NCBI GenBank assembly: GCA_902362595.1
Contig: CABIXF010000027.1
Span: forward strand, 1-53,285
Length of the DNA: 53,285 bases
Source of the DNA: Bacteroidaceae bacterium
Lineage (GTDB): Bacteria; Bacteroidota; Bacteroidia; Bacteroidales; Bacteroidaceae
Direction: 5' to 3'
How positions within the stretch are numbered: position 1 is the stretch's first letter; each line of letters starts with the position of its first letter. The notes under the pieces are model-generated. The model did not search any database. It was given only the letters and a program-made list of their open reading frames with translations, and was not told the origin of the DNA. This document shows positions 33,320 through 43,023 of the stretch, piece by piece. The position numbers and the translations under genes were made by a program.

Positions 33320-34777
33320 ATGAACGAAATTCTTTCTTTGGCTCCGCAGAATGTGTGGAAGCATTTCTATTCGTTGACTCAAATTCCTCGTCCGTCGGGA
33401 CATTTGGAAAAAATTCAGGCCTTCTTGCTGGATTTCGGTAAGCAGGTGGGTGTGGAATCATTTCAGGATGAAGCCGGAAATATCATTTATCGCAAGCCGG
33501 CTGCTCCGGGTATGGAAGACCGGAAGGCGGTTATCTTGCAAGCTCACATGGACATGGTTCCTCAGAAAGACAAACATTCGCAGCATGATTTTGAGAAAGA
33601 TCCTATTCCGGTCTATGTGGACGGTGAATGGGTGAAGGCCAAAGGTACGACTTTGGGCTCAGATAACGGCATGGGAGTGGCAGCCATCATGGCAGTTATG
33701 GAAGACAAGTCGTTGAAACATGGTCCGCTGATGGCCTTGATTACAGCCGATGAGGAAACAGGAATGTATGGTGCTTTCGGTTTGAAGCAGGGCACTGTAG
33801 AAGGAGATATCCTTTTGAACCTGGATTCGGAAGAAGAAGGTGAACTTTATATAGGTTGCGCAGGTGGGGAAGACCTGACTGCTACATTGGAATACAAGGA
33901 AGAAGAAACCGATCCGGAAGACGTGGCACTGAAAGTGACCTTGAAAGGCTTGCGGGGTGGCCATTCCGGTATTCAGATTGGCTGGGGACATGCCAATGCC
34001 AACAAGCTGATGGCACGTTTCATGAACCAGGTGATTGCCTACGATGAGGCTTGTCTGGTATCATGGGAAGGTGGAAACATGCGCAATGCCATTCCGCGTG
34101 ATTGTGAAGTCGTGATAACCATACCGGCTTCGGAAGTAGACGATGTGCTGGCATTCGTGGGTGAATGTGAGCAGGTATGGCGCGATGAATTTGCCACCAT
34201 CGAAGACAACCTGAGCTTTACGGCTGAACGGGTGGACTTGCCGAAGATGATGGTACCTGATGAAATTCGTGATAACTTGGTGGATGCCATTTATGCGTGC
34301 CCGGATGGGGTAGAACGGTTTATTCCGACGATTCCAGATACGGTAGAGACTTCTTCCAACCTGGCTATTGTGGAAATCGGCAAAGGAAAAGCTACGATTA
34401 AAGTGCTGACACGTAGTTCGCGCGAATCCATGAAGGATTACCGTAATACAGCCATTGAAAGCTGCTTCTCTATGGCAGGAATGCATGTAGAGCGCTCTGG
34501 TAGCTATTCTGGTTGGGAACCGGATGTGAACTCTCCGATTCTGCATGCCATGAAGGATGCCTACAAGGAACAGTTTGGAGAAGCACCGGAAGTGAAGGTA
34601 ATTCATGCCGGACTGGAATGTGGTATCATTGGTGCCATTGTGCCGGGATTGGATATGATTTCATTTGGTCCGACGTTGCAATGTCCGCATACTCCAGAAG
34701 AACGTTGCCACGTGCCGTCGGTGAAGAAATTCTATGATTTCTTGATTGCCACACTGGAAAATACACCGAAGAAATAA
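33320..34777 (+). CDS. pepD: Aminoacyl-histidine dipeptidase (peptidase M20)
   Basis: 485 residues, the length of PepD. LQAHMDMVPQK near 73-83 carries the first zinc His and the following Asp, DNGMGVAA gives the bridging Asp, TADEETGMYGA the catalytic and zinc Glu, and LNLDSEEEGEL another ligand. GLRGGHSGIQIGWGHANA marks the lid/dimerisation domain, and HAGLECGII and CPHTPEERCHVP the C-terminal metal site. It hydrolyses Xaa-His and other dipeptides in the cytoplasm. It probably shares the flippase transcript and is followed by a terminator. Confidence 0.95.
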   Translation: MNEILSLAPQNVWKHFYSLTQIPRPSGHLEKIQAFLLDFGKQVGVESFQDEAGNIIYRKPAAPGMEDRKAVILQAHMDMVPQKDKHSQHDFEKDPIPVYVDGEWVKAKGTTLGSDNGMGVAAIMAVMEDKSLKHGPLMALITADEETGMYGAFGLKQGTVEGDILLNLDSEEEGELYIGCAGGEDLTATLEYKEEETDPEDVALKVTLKGLRGGHSGIQIGWGHANANKLMARFMNQVIAYDEACLVSWEGGNMRNAIPRDCEVVITIPASEVDDVLAFVGECEQVWRDEFATIEDNLSFTAERVDLPKMMVPDEIRDNLVDAIYACPDGVERFIPTIPDTVETSSNLAIVEIGKGKATIKVLTRSSRESMKDYRNTAIESCFSMAGMHVERSGSYSGWEPDVNSPILHAMKDAYKEQFGEAPEVKVIHAGLECGIIGAIVPGLDMISFGPTLQCPHTPEERCHVPSVKKFYDFLIATLENTPKK

Positions 34778-34805
34778 CTTTTAGATTTAAAAAATATCGA
34801 TGTGG

Positions 34806-34845
34806 AGAGAATCAGGTTCGTAGAGAACTTGGTTCTCTTTTTTTA
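34806..34845 (+). terminator. Intrinsic terminator of pepD
   Basis: AGAGAAC (34822-34828) / GTTCTCT (34832-34838) has a 3-nt loop and is followed by seven T. An alternative pairing of GAGAATCA (34807-34814) with TGGTTCTC would use the same right arm. Confidence 0.7.
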
Positions 34846-34956
34846 TGCCCTCAGGTAACCTCGTTTGCTTCTTTTAATTAAAAACTATGCAGTAATTTAA
34901 GAAATCTACTTTATCTTTATAAGAAACAACCGAAGTGAAATTTTAATTTGAAGGAT

Positions 34957-37900
34957 ATGAACAGACTATTCTTACTGTGTGCCATCGTATGGCTGACTTT
35001 TATTTTCCCACTGGCTGGAGTGGCCCAAAGTTATGAACGCTTGTGGAAGAATGTAGAAGAGAGTCGGAAAAAGGATTTGCCGCAGACACTGATTGCGCAG
35101 GTGAATCAGATTTATGAAAAGGCCAGGAAGGAGAAAAATACTCCGCAGATGCTGAAGGCGTATTTTTCACGGGTGGAATGTCAGGTAGAACTTACGCCGG
35201 ACAGTTTGCAGAAGGAACTTCAGTATATGGAAGATTGGGCCATGAAGGAGAGCGACCCTTTGCAGAAAGCCGTACTGATGTTCCTTACGGGATATTATAA
35301 ACTGGAGCTTTATCCTGAGAAGATGGATAGCGTGCTGTATTATTTCAATCAGGCAGTAAAAGAAAAAGAGGCCTTGTCGTCTGTATCGGCTGTAGATTTT
35401 CGTCCGATGACGGAGATTGGAAAATGGAGCCAGCGTTATTTCGGTGACAATATGTACGACCTGTTGTTGCGGCAGGTCATTTATCGCTTGAAGATGAACG
35501 GGCAGGACAGCAAGGAGGTGCAATGTGCCGTGTATGAAGATTATGAAAAGTTGCTGGCACAATACAAGGCTGTACACAATCGTGAAGCCGAGTTGCTGAC
35601 CCGTTTGGATCGGTTGAGCTGCTGGCAACGCAGGGGATGGCGATATCCGCAACCGGTGTCGGACACCCAGGCGGTGGATTTGTGGAAGTCGTGGGCGGAA
35701 ACCTATGTTGGATTGGATGCCTGTGCGGCGGTATATATCTGCTGGGCAGATTTCTATCACCGGAAGCAGGATTTTGTGTCTGAAATGAAGGTGATTGAAG
35801 AGGGATTGAAGCGTTATCCCGATTCGGAGTTTGCAGCCGACCTGGAAGACAAGCAGCGTATTGTGTGCATGCCTTCGCTTTCGGTACAGGTGACTCGGCC
35901 TTATCCGCAGGTGGAAACGGAACTTCGTGTCACTAGCAAGAACCTGGCAGGGGCCACGCTGGAATGGTATAAATTGAATCTCAAGGCTTCTTCTTCTGTG
36001 TTTGCCAATAGTGTGGACCATGCAGCGTTAATTAAGAAATATGGCACACTGGTGGATAAGGTGCGGTTGGACTTGCCGGAGACGCCTGATTATAAGGACT
36101 CGGTATCTATTTTGACTTGTCGGATACCGGAAGCTGGAATTTATGTGTTGAAGTCCATTCCCGATGGTTATAAGGATAAGACAGGATACGATGTGGTGCA
36201 TTTGTCTTCGCTTCAGGTAGTTTCTTTCCCGATAGAAGGAAAGCAGACCGAATGTCACGTGGTAGACCGGAAAACGGGGTTGCCGGTGGCAGGAGCCGAA
36301 CTGGTGTTCTATTCAATTCCGGTGCCGGGTAATTATACGGTATACAAGACGTATCATACAGACAAGCAAGGGAAGGTAGTGGTTCCGGATATGAATACAC
36401 AGTTGTGGATGCATGCACGGACTGCGAAAGATGATTTTATGGAGGTATCCTATTGGTCCAGAAGAATCTTGTCTACCGTAAGCAGCACGCAGAAGGCTAT
36501 CGACCGGATGGATTTGTTTACAGACCGTGCACTCTATCGTAAAGGACAGACGGTGTACGTATCGGGAGTGGCCTATACGCAGAATGGGGATGAGGTGCAG
36601 GTACGTAAGGAGGCAACTGTGTGGCTGGCTTTGCGGGATGCCCACAATCAGGAAATCGCCCGAAAGGAGTTGACGACCGACGATTTTGGCGCATTCTCCA
36701 CAGAGTTCCAGTTGCCGACGGAAACATTGGCCGGAACGTTCCGCATTGAATCGGACAAGACTTCTTGTGCTATTCGGGTGGAAGAGTACAAACATCCGAC
36801 GTTTGAGGTGACTTGGAAGGAGGTGCAGGAGGCCTATACCATGGGAGACTCTCTGACGTTGGAGGGAATGGCGAAGAAGTTCTCGGGTGCGCCGGTACAG
36901 GGCGGTAAGATACGTTATACTTTGACTCGCTCGAAAGCTTGGTTCTGGCGTATGGATGCGGAAGAGAAGCTGTTGGCGGAAGGGGAACTGATGACGCAGG
37001 CAGACGGAACCTTTGCGGTGAAAGTCTGCTTGGAGCGCCCGGATACGGAGGTTTCCTTGGGATGGGACGGATTTTACCATTACCGGATAGAAGCGGAGGT
37101 GACGGATGTGGCAGGAGAAACCCAGCAAGGGGTACTGGTACTTCCGGTGGGTGAACATGCTGTTGGATTACAGATAAAGGGATTGGCTGGAAAAGTGGCT
37201 CGTGAGAAGCTGGAGAAGATTCAGGTGCAAGCCTTGAATCTGCAACGTCAGCCGGTGGCCTTGGAGGTGGCTTGTCATCTTTACCTCTTGGAGGAGACTG
37301 GAAAGAAGGGGCAGACGGTATGGTCGGATACGGTGAAGTCGGGCCAGCCTTTCTTGCCGGAGGCGTGGAAACAGCTGGCTTCCGGGAAATACGTGCTGGA
37401 AGTATCTGCCCGTGATGCGCATGGACGTCTTTGTCGCGCGGAACAGGAATTGGTACTCTTCTCTTTGAGTGACAGCGTTCCTCCGATAAAGACTGTGGAA
37501 TGGTTCTATCAAGACGGTACGGAACTGCAGGCCGACCGGCCGGTGACTTTGTACGTGGGCAGCAGTGAGAAGAATGTACATCTGTTTTATCATGTATATA
37601 GCGGAAATCGGATGCTGGTGTCCGAGGCCCAGGTGTTGAACGAGGAAATTCGCCCGTTCTCCTATACCTGGAGGCCGGAGTATGGCGATGGAATCACCGT
37701 CAGCTTCGGATTTATGAAGGAGGGCATCTGGTATTCCAAACAGGTGGTTCTGAAGCGTCCGGTTCCCGAGAAGAAACTGACATTGAAATGGGAGACTTTC
37801 CGCGACCGTCTGCGTCCGGGTACGGAGGAAACTTGGACGATGCGGATTCTGGATGCCTCCGGTAAGCCGGCAGATGCCCGTCTGTTGGCTACTTTGTACG

Positions 37901-40566
37901 ATGCTTCTCTCGACCGTTTGTGGGAGAATCCATGGAACTTCCATTTGACTTTCAGGCGTTATACACCCTCGGTGATGCCATTCATCCAGCAGATGAACAG
38001 TGTGGCAATGGCTTACTCTCCCTTCTATACCTATTCACTGTCTTCCGTCTATGTACCGGATAACTGGCAGTTGTACAGTCGCTTGTGGATTCCTTCTTTG
38101 CAGCTGTATAGAAGTCTGACACGTAATGTGCAGATGATTCGAGGTGCGGGAGTCATGATGAAGGCAGCTGCAGCGGTACCGAATGTGATGATGAAAGAAG
38201 ATGTGGCTTTGGCGGAAGAGGGATTTTCTCAAAATGATGGTGTAGAGAGAGTGGAACTTCAGTTTGCGAATTTTGAATTGGAAGCAGAGCCGGATTTGAC
38301 TTTACGGGAAAATTTCGCGGAAACCGCTTTCTTCTATCCCGATTTGCGGACCGATTCGACCGGTACCGTACGGTTGGTCTTTACCGTACCGGATGCGTTG
38401 ACTCAGTGGAAGTTCCAGGGATTTGCCCATACGCGGGACATGGATTATGGACTCATGCAGACCGAAACCCGTACCGAAAAACCGTTTATGGTTCAGCCGA
38501 ACCTGCCTCGCTTCCTTCGTCGGGGGGATGAGGCTTCACTGGCAGCTTCGTTGATAAATTTATCTACCGAGGAGGTAAAAGGAAAGGCCCGGTTGGAGCT
38601 GGTGAATCCGGTGGATGGAAGCGTGGTTTACCAGTCGGCTCAGGATTTTTTAGTAAAGGCCGGAGAAACGGGCAGTGTACGTTTTGCTTTCCCAGTGAAA
38701 ACGGATTGTGAGGTCTTGATTTGTCGGATGCAGGCCGAAGCGGGTGAGTTCAGTGACGGTGAACAGCACTACCTGCCTGTTCTGACCGATAAGCAATGGA
38801 TGACTGAGACGCAGTCGTTGCAGGTGGAAGCCGGACAGTCTCAGCAGGTGGACCTGAAGGACAGGTTTAATGGGCAGAGCAAGACGGCCGAAAACCGCAG
38901 ATTGACCATTGAATTAACTTCCAATCCGATCTGGTATGCCGTGCAGGCACTTCCGGTAGTTAGCAATCCGCAGCAGGACGATGCGTTTTCTTGGGCTACG
39001 GCTTATTATGCTCAGGCGCTGGCACAGAAGATTGTGGAATTGAATCCTCAGATTCAGACGGTGTTTGACAGCTGGCGGAAGCAGGGCATGAAGAAAGAGA
39101 TTTTTTGGAGTGAGCTGGAACAGAATCCGGATTTGAAGAATCTGTTGCTGGCAGAAACTCCTTGGCTGGCGGAAGCGGCCAGTGAGCAGGAACAACGGCA
39201 ACGGATTGGGTTGCTGTTCGAATTGAATACGATGAAATATCGTATGGATCAGGCCGTAACAAAGCTGAAGGCCTTGCAAAAGTCGGATGGAGGCTGGAGC
39301 TGGTTCGGCGGCATGCAGGGAAGCCGGATGGTCACCACGCAGGTGACGGAACTGCTGGCTCGTCTGAAATTCATGCAAGTGATGAGCGAGGTACGTGTGT
39401 CGGATATGTACTTGAAAGCCTTAAATTACTTGGAGGCAGCGTTCTGTGAGGAATACCGGCAGCTCAAGGAGAATGAATCGAAAAAGAATGGAGTTCAATT
39501 GCCCAGTGAACTGGCCGTGAGATACTTGTATATTGTTTCGCTGGATAAAGCGGCAGCTGGCCGGGTACAGCAGGCCGCCAAGGAATATATGGTGGCAAAA
39601 CTGGAAAACCGTTCCAATGAATACTCTATCTATGAGAAGGCTTTGATTGCCCGGATTCTGCAGGCGCAAGGAAAGAAGTCGCAGGCGGAAGTTTTGGTAC
39701 ATTCCATCAAGGAATATACTGTAGCAACTCCAGAAATGGGACGTTATTTCGATACACCGAAAGCTTTGTATGCCTGGAACGGGTATCGGATTCCGACACA
39801 GGTGGCCGCCATGGAGGCCATTCAGCTGGTGGAAAAGGATGAAACGATGCTGAACGAGATGAAGCACTGGCTGTTGAAGCAGAAGCAGGTACAATGCTGG
39901 AGTACCCCGTTAGCTACGGCAGATGCCCTCTATGCGTTGTTGTCCGATGGAACCGCCTTGCAAGAAACAGGGAAGATGGAGGCAAAGGCGACAGGTATCC
40001 AGCTGGAGACGCCGGACGACGGACTGGGATATATCCGTCAGACTTGGACAGGGAAAGCTACAGAGGTAAAGAATCTGACAGTAAGTCATGCGGGAAAAGG
40101 AGCCGGATGGGGGGCCGTTTATACCCAATACCTGGAAGATATGGACCGGATTCAGCAGTTTGAAGGAGACGGCTTGAAGGTGTCACGTGAATATATATAT
40201 AAAGGTGAGACCTTGAGCCGGAAGTCTCTCTTGCATGTGGGTGACCGGTTGACCGTCCGATTGACTTTCCGTACCGACCGGGATATGGATTTTGTCAGCC
40301 TGAAAGATGAACGGGCTGCCTGCATGGAACCTGTGCAACAATTGTCCGGCTATGTGTGGAAAGATGGGCTGGGATATTATCAGGCTCCGGAAGATGCAGC
40401 TACCTCATTCTTTATCGACCACTTGCGGAAAGGCAGTTACGTGATAGAATACGAGGTCTACGTAGATCGTGCAGGAACCTATCAGGCCGGAACGGCCACC
40501 ATACAGTCGGTATATGCGCCGGAGTTTGGAAGCCATACGGAAGGGCGTAGCCTTCAAGTGGAATAA
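34957..40566 (+). CDS. Alpha-2-macroglobulin family protein lacking the thioester motif
   Basis: 1869 residues with a signal peptide ending PLAGVAQS. An alpha-helical N-terminal region (about 25-320) is followed by macroglobulin-type beta domains; DRALYRKGQTVYVSGVAY near 520-540 is the MG2 mark. The central A2M block NFAETAFFYPDLRTDSTGTVRLVFTV is near residues 1120-1145 (given in two parts: NFAETAFFYPDLR, then DSTGTVRLVFTV). A helical TED-like domain follows (LQKSDGGWSWFGG, about 1440), then a receptor-binding-like C-terminus. Where thioester members have GCxEQ, this protein reads NPQQDDAFSWATAYY, so the protease-trapping thioester is absent. No pbpC lies next to it. Role in envelope protection against proteases is inferred. 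ATG 34957 follows AAGGAT; an upstream TTG at 34948 is less likely. Confidence 0.9.
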   Translation: MNRLFLLCAIVWLTFIFPLAGVAQSYERLWKNVEESRKKDLPQTLIAQVNQIYEKARKEKNTPQMLKAYFSRVECQVELTPDSLQKELQYMEDWAMKESDPLQKAVLMFLTGYYKLELYPEKMDSVLYYFNQAVKEKEALSSVSAVDFRPMTEIGKWSQRYFGDNMYDLLLRQVIYRLKMNGQDSKEVQCAVYEDYEKLLAQYKAVHNREAELLTRLDRLSCWQRRGWRYPQPVSDTQAVDLWKSWAETYVGLDACAAVYICWADFYHRKQDFVSEMKVIEEGLKRYPDSEFAADLEDKQRIVCMPSLSVQVTRPYPQVETELRVTSKNLAGATLEWYKLNLKASSSVFANSVDHAALIKKYGTLVDKVRLDLPETPDYKDSVSILTCRIPEAGIYVLKSIPDGYKDKTGYDVVHLSSLQVVSFPIEGKQTECHVVDRKTGLPVAGAELVFYSIPVPGNYTVYKTYHTDKQGKVVVPDMNTQLWMHARTAKDDFMEVSYWSRRILSTVSSTQKAIDRMDLFTDRALYRKGQTVYVSGVAYTQNGDEVQVRKEATVWLALRDAHNQEIARKELTTDDFGAFSTEFQLPTETLAGTFRIESDKTSCAIRVEEYKHPTFEVTWKEVQEAYTMGDSLTLEGMAKKFSGAPVQGGKIRYTLTRSKAWFWRMDAEEKLLAEGELMTQADGTFAVKVCLERPDTEVSLGWDGFYHYRIEAEVTDVAGETQQGVLVLPVGEHAVGLQIKGLAGKVAREKLEKIQVQALNLQRQPVALEVACHLYLLEETGKKGQTVWSDTVKSGQPFLPEAWKQLASGKYVLEVSARDAHGRLCRAEQELVLFSLSDSVPPIKTVEWFYQDGTELQADRPVTLYVGSSEKNVHLFYHVYSGNRMLVSEAQVLNEEIRPFSYTWRPEYGDGITVSFGFMKEGIWYSKQVVLKRPVPEKKLTLKWETFRDRLRPGTEETWTMRILDASGKPADARLLATLYDASLDRLWENPWNFHLTFRRYTPSVMPFIQQMNSVAMAYSPFYTYSLSSVYVPDNWQLYSRLWIPSLQLYRSLTRNVQMIRGAGVMMKAAAAVPNVMMKEDVALAEEGFSQNDGVERVELQFANFELEAEPDLTLRENFAETAFFYPDLRTDSTGTVRLVFTVPDALTQWKFQGFAHTRDMDYGLMQTETRTEKPFMVQPNLPRFLRRGDEASLAASLINLSTEEVKGKARLELVNPVDGSVVYQSAQDFLVKAGETGSVRFAFPVKTDCEVLICRMQAEAGEFSDGEQHYLPVLTDKQWMTETQSLQVEAGQSQQVDLKDRFNGQSKTAENRRLTIELTSNPIWYAVQALPVVSNPQQDDAFSWATAYYAQALAQKIVELNPQIQTVFDSWRKQGMKKEIFWSELEQNPDLKNLLLAETPWLAEAASEQEQRQRIGLLFELNTMKYRMDQAVTKLKALQKSDGGWSWFGGMQGSRMVTTQVTELLARLKFMQVMSEVRVSDMYLKALNYLEAAFCEEYRQLKENESKKNGVQLPSELAVRYLYIVSLDKAAAGRVQQAAKEYMVAKLENRSNEYSIYEKALIARILQAQGKKSQAEVLVHSIKEYTVATPEMGRYFDTPKALYAWNGYRIPTQVAAMEAIQLVEKDETMLNEMKHWLLKQKQVQCWSTPLATADALYALLSDGTALQETGKMEAKATGIQLETPDDGLGYIRQTWTGKATEVKNLTVSHAGKGAGWGAVYTQYLEDMDRIQQFEGDGLKVSREYIYKGETLSRKSLLHVGDRLTVRLTFRTDRDMDFVSLKDERAACMEPVQQLSGYVWKDGLGYYQAPEDAATSFFIDHLRKGSYVIEYEVYVDRAGTYQAGTATIQSVYAPEFGSHTEGRSLQVE

Positions 40567-40572
40567 GCAAAT

Positions 40573-40601
40573 CCGGGTGGGTAAGTCCTGCCCGGTTTTT
40601 T
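40573..40601 (+). terminator. Intrinsic terminator of the A2M gene
   Basis: CCGGG (40573-40577) pairs with CCCGG (40591-40595), extended inside by further G-C pairs, then six T (40596-40601). Confidence 0.8.
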
Positions 40602-40639
40602 ATGCAGAAAGCAGGACAGAATAAATTTTCAGGCTTGAT

Positions 40640-40670
40640 TTTGCTTGTTCCTGTTTTCTCTTTATCTTTG
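40640..40670 (+). promoter_or_regulatory. sigma-ABfr promoter of DUF1573-meaB
   Basis: TTTG (40640-40643), 19 nt, TATCTTTG (40663-40670), an exact consensus match 28 nt before the ATG at 40699. Confidence 0.8.
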
Positions 40671-40698
40671 TTTCCATAATTTAGAAAGAATAAAATCA

Positions 40699-41784
40699 AT
40701 GAAACGTATATATACTTTTTTCCTGTTGTGTATGGCTGCCTGTTTTTCTTTGTTTGCACAGCCCAAAATCACTTTCGACATGCAGACAAAGGATTTGGGG
40801 TATGTCTTATGGAGAAATCCGGCCACTGTCATTTATTCGTTTACCAATACAGGCAATAAGCCGCTGGTCATTTCCAATGTGACGACCTCTTGCGGTTGTG
40901 CCAAAGCGAAATGGACGGAAGACCCCGTGCCGGCAGGAGGGAAAGGAGAGATTACGGTGGTGTTTGATGCAGAAGCCATCGGGCATTTCTACAAAGATGT
41001 GGGTGTGTACTGCAATGCTTCACCTATGCCGATTTATCTCGACTTCAACGGAGAGGTGACGGCAGATGCGAAGAACTTCTCGTTTACGCATCCTTATGCT
41101 GTGGGAGCCATTCGCCTGAATCTGGATGAACTGGACTTTAAATCGGTGAACAAAGGCGACCGTCCGGTGATTGAATTGCTGGTTGCCAATACTTCCAATA
41201 AAGCATATTCTCCTGTATTGATGCATTTGCCTCCTTACTTGGAAGCTACGGCTGAGCCGGAAAAGCTGGGACGTGGAAAGACGGGAAAAATCCGAGTGAC
41301 ACTGGACTCCGAGAAACTTCCGAAACTGGGTATTACGCGTGCTTCTGTGTATCTGTCCCGTTTCCCGGGTGATAAGGTGGGAAGTGAAAATGAAATTCCG
41401 GTATCTGTAGCCCTGTTGCCCGATTTCTCCAAATTGACAGAACAGCAGAAGAATAATCCGCCTCAGATTACCTTGTCGGCCAAGGAACTGGAATTTGTAG
41501 ACCTGAAACCCAAACAGAAAAAGTCGCAGACCATTGTCATTTCGAATACGGGTAAATCTGATTTGAATATTCAGGATATGCAGGTGTTCAGTATGGCTTT
41601 GGCCGTGAAGCTGAATAAGAGGGTGCTGAAACCGGGAGAATCTACCAAAATGAAGATTACCGTGTTGGCGCAGAACCTTCCCCGTGTGAAAGGTTCGCCA
41701 CGTGTCTTGATGATTACCAATGACCCTAACCAACCGATGATTACCATCCGTGTGAAAGCCCGGCTGAAATCGTCTGATAAATAA
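40699..41784 (+). CDS. DUF1573 secreted protein
   Basis: 361 residues with a signal peptide (MKRIYTFFLLCMAACFSLFAQ). Three consecutive immunoglobulin-like segments are visible. The first is a classical DUF1573 domain (FTNTGNKPLVISNVTTSCGCAKAKW, given here as FTNTGNKPLVI then TSCGCAKAKW). The second and third repeat the pattern with LLVANTSNKAYSP and IVISNTGKSDLNIQDMQV. ASH/MSP-like folds of this sort often mediate protein binding; no enzyme motif is seen. An in-frame TTG at 40645 lies upstream of the promoter's -7 box and is excluded. It precedes meaB by 7 nt, an association with no obvious functional link. Confidence 0.85.
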   Translation: MKRIYTFFLLCMAACFSLFAQPKITFDMQTKDLGYVLWRNPATVIYSFTNTGNKPLVISNVTTSCGCAKAKWTEDPVPAGGKGEITVVFDAEAIGHFYKDVGVYCNASPMPIYLDFNGEVTADAKNFSFTHPYAVGAIRLNLDELDFKSVNKGDRPVIELLVANTSNKAYSPVLMHLPPYLEATAEPEKLGRGKTGKIRVTLDSEKLPKLGITRASVYLSRFPGDKVGSENEIPVSVALLPDFSKLTEQQKNNPPQITLSAKELEFVDLKPKQKKSQTIVISNTGKSDLNIQDMQVFSMALAVKLNKRVLKPGESTKMKITVLAQNLPRVKGSPRVLMITNDPNQPMITIRVKARLKSSDK

Positions 41785-41791
41785 ATGAAGT

Positions 41792-42892
41792 ATGGAACAC
41801 CCCGAGAACAACGAAGCTTATAAGGGGTTAACTGTCAATCAAGGAGTGGAACAGCCCTCCATTGTTAATCCTTATCTGAAACTGAGAAAGAAACCCAAAC
41901 GTCGTCAGTACACGGCAGCAGAGTATGTGGAAGGCATCGTGAAAGGCGATGTGACCATGCTGAGCCAGGCAGTGACGCTGGTGGAGAGTGTGAAACCGGA
42001 ACACCAGGTGCTGGCACAGGAGGTGATTGAAAAATGCCTGCCTTATTCCGGCAATTCCATCCGTATCGGCATCAGTGGGGTGCCGGGAGCCGGAAAGAGT
42101 ACGTCAATCGATGTGTTCGGCTTGCACGTACTGGAAGAAAAAGGTGGAAAGTTGGCCGTATTGGCTATCGACCCCAGCAGTGAGCGTTCCAAAGGAAGTA
42201 TCCTGGGCGATAAGACCCGTATGGAGAAACTGTCTGTACACCCAAAATCCTTTATCCGTCCGAGTCCTTCTGCTGGCTCACTGGGAGGAGTAGCCCGCAA
42301 AACCCGTGAGACCATCATCTTGTGCGAGGCCGCCGGTTTCGACAAAATCTTTGTGGAAACAGTCGGAGTCGGGCAGAGTGAGACAGCTGTTCATTCCATG
42401 GTCGATTTTTTCCTGCTGATTCAGCTGGCCGGTACAGGTGATGAACTGCAAGGCATCAAGCGAGGAATTATGGAAATGGCCGACGGCATTGTCATCAACA
42501 AGGCCGACGGAAACAACATTGAGAAAGCCAAGCTGGCAGCCACTCATTTTCGGAATGCCTTGCATCTTTTCCCGGCTCCCGAATCGGGCTGGACGCCTCA
42601 GGTGCTGACTTATTCCGGTTTTTACAATATCGGTATCAAGGAAATCTGGGACATGATTTATGCCTACATTGATTTTGTCCGCAAAAACGGCTATTTTGAA
42701 CGTCGCAGAAATGAACAGGCTAAATACTGGATGTACGAAACCATCAACGAGCATCTGCGCGACAGTTTCTATCAGAATCCGCAGATTGCCTCTTTATTGC
42801 CTTTGCAGGAACAGGAAGTGTTGGAAGGAAAAGCTACCTCTTTCTCTGCGGCACGGAAACTGCTCGACATGTATTTTTCGGGTTTGAAATGA
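41792..42892 (+). CDS. meaB: Methylmalonyl-CoA mutase-associated GTPase MeaB
   Basis: 366 residues of the SIMIBI G3E/ArgK family. An N-terminal helical region (1-88) leads to the Walker A loop GVPGAGKST (96-104). AIDPSSERSKGSILGDKTRM follows as the Walker A' / switch region, then ETVGVGQSE (switch II) and NKADGNN (guanine specificity). A C-terminal dimerisation helix ends the chain. MeaB loads and protects adenosylcobalamin in methylmalonyl-CoA mutase, part of succinate-propionate metabolism typical of Bacteroidota. The mutase genes themselves are not in the window. It is probably the last gene of the DUF1573 transcript. Confidence 0.95.
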   Translation: MEHPENNEAYKGLTVNQGVEQPSIVNPYLKLRKKPKRRQYTAAEYVEGIVKGDVTMLSQAVTLVESVKPEHQVLAQEVIEKCLPYSGNSIRIGISGVPGAGKSTSIDVFGLHVLEEKGGKLAVLAIDPSSERSKGSILGDKTRMEKLSVHPKSFIRPSPSAGSLGGVARKTRETIILCEAAGFDKIFVETVGVGQSETAVHSMVDFFLLIQLAGTGDELQGIKRGIMEMADGIVINKADGNNIEKAKLAATHFRNALHLFPAPESGWTPQVLTYSGFYNIGIKEIWDMIYAYIDFVRKNGYFERRRNEQAKYWMYETINEHLRDSFYQNPQIASLLPLQEQEVLEGKATSFSAARKLLDMYFSGLK

Positions 42893-42907
42893 ATATGTTG
42901 CATAAAT

Positions 42908-42925
42908 ATGTAAATTCTTTTACAT
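42908..42925. promoter_or_regulatory. Palindrome upstream of potA
   Basis: ATGTAAA (42908-42914) and TTTACAT (42919-42925) form a perfect 7-bp dyad with a 4-nt centre, 70 nt before the potA -7 box and 16 nt after the meaB stop. It may be an operator or a weak A/T-rich terminator for meaB. Confidence 0.3.
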
Positions 42926-42994
42926 TCCTTTGTGGACTGAATAAAAATAAAGAAGAAAAGCCGGAGATATCGTACTGCAAAATGAATTAATATG

Positions 42995-43002
42995 TAACTT
43001 TG
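42995..43002 (+). promoter_or_regulatory. -7 box of the potABCD operon
   Basis: TAACTTTG is an exact TAnnTTTG box 21 nt before the potA ATG at 43024. No TTTG lies at the usual -33 distance. Confidence 0.55.
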
Positions 43003-43023
43003 CGGACCAATTTTTCAGAAATC

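Noticed and set aside
43000..43023. Upstream start for potA
   Set aside because: It begins within the TAACTTTG -7 box, so it could not be translated from that transcript.
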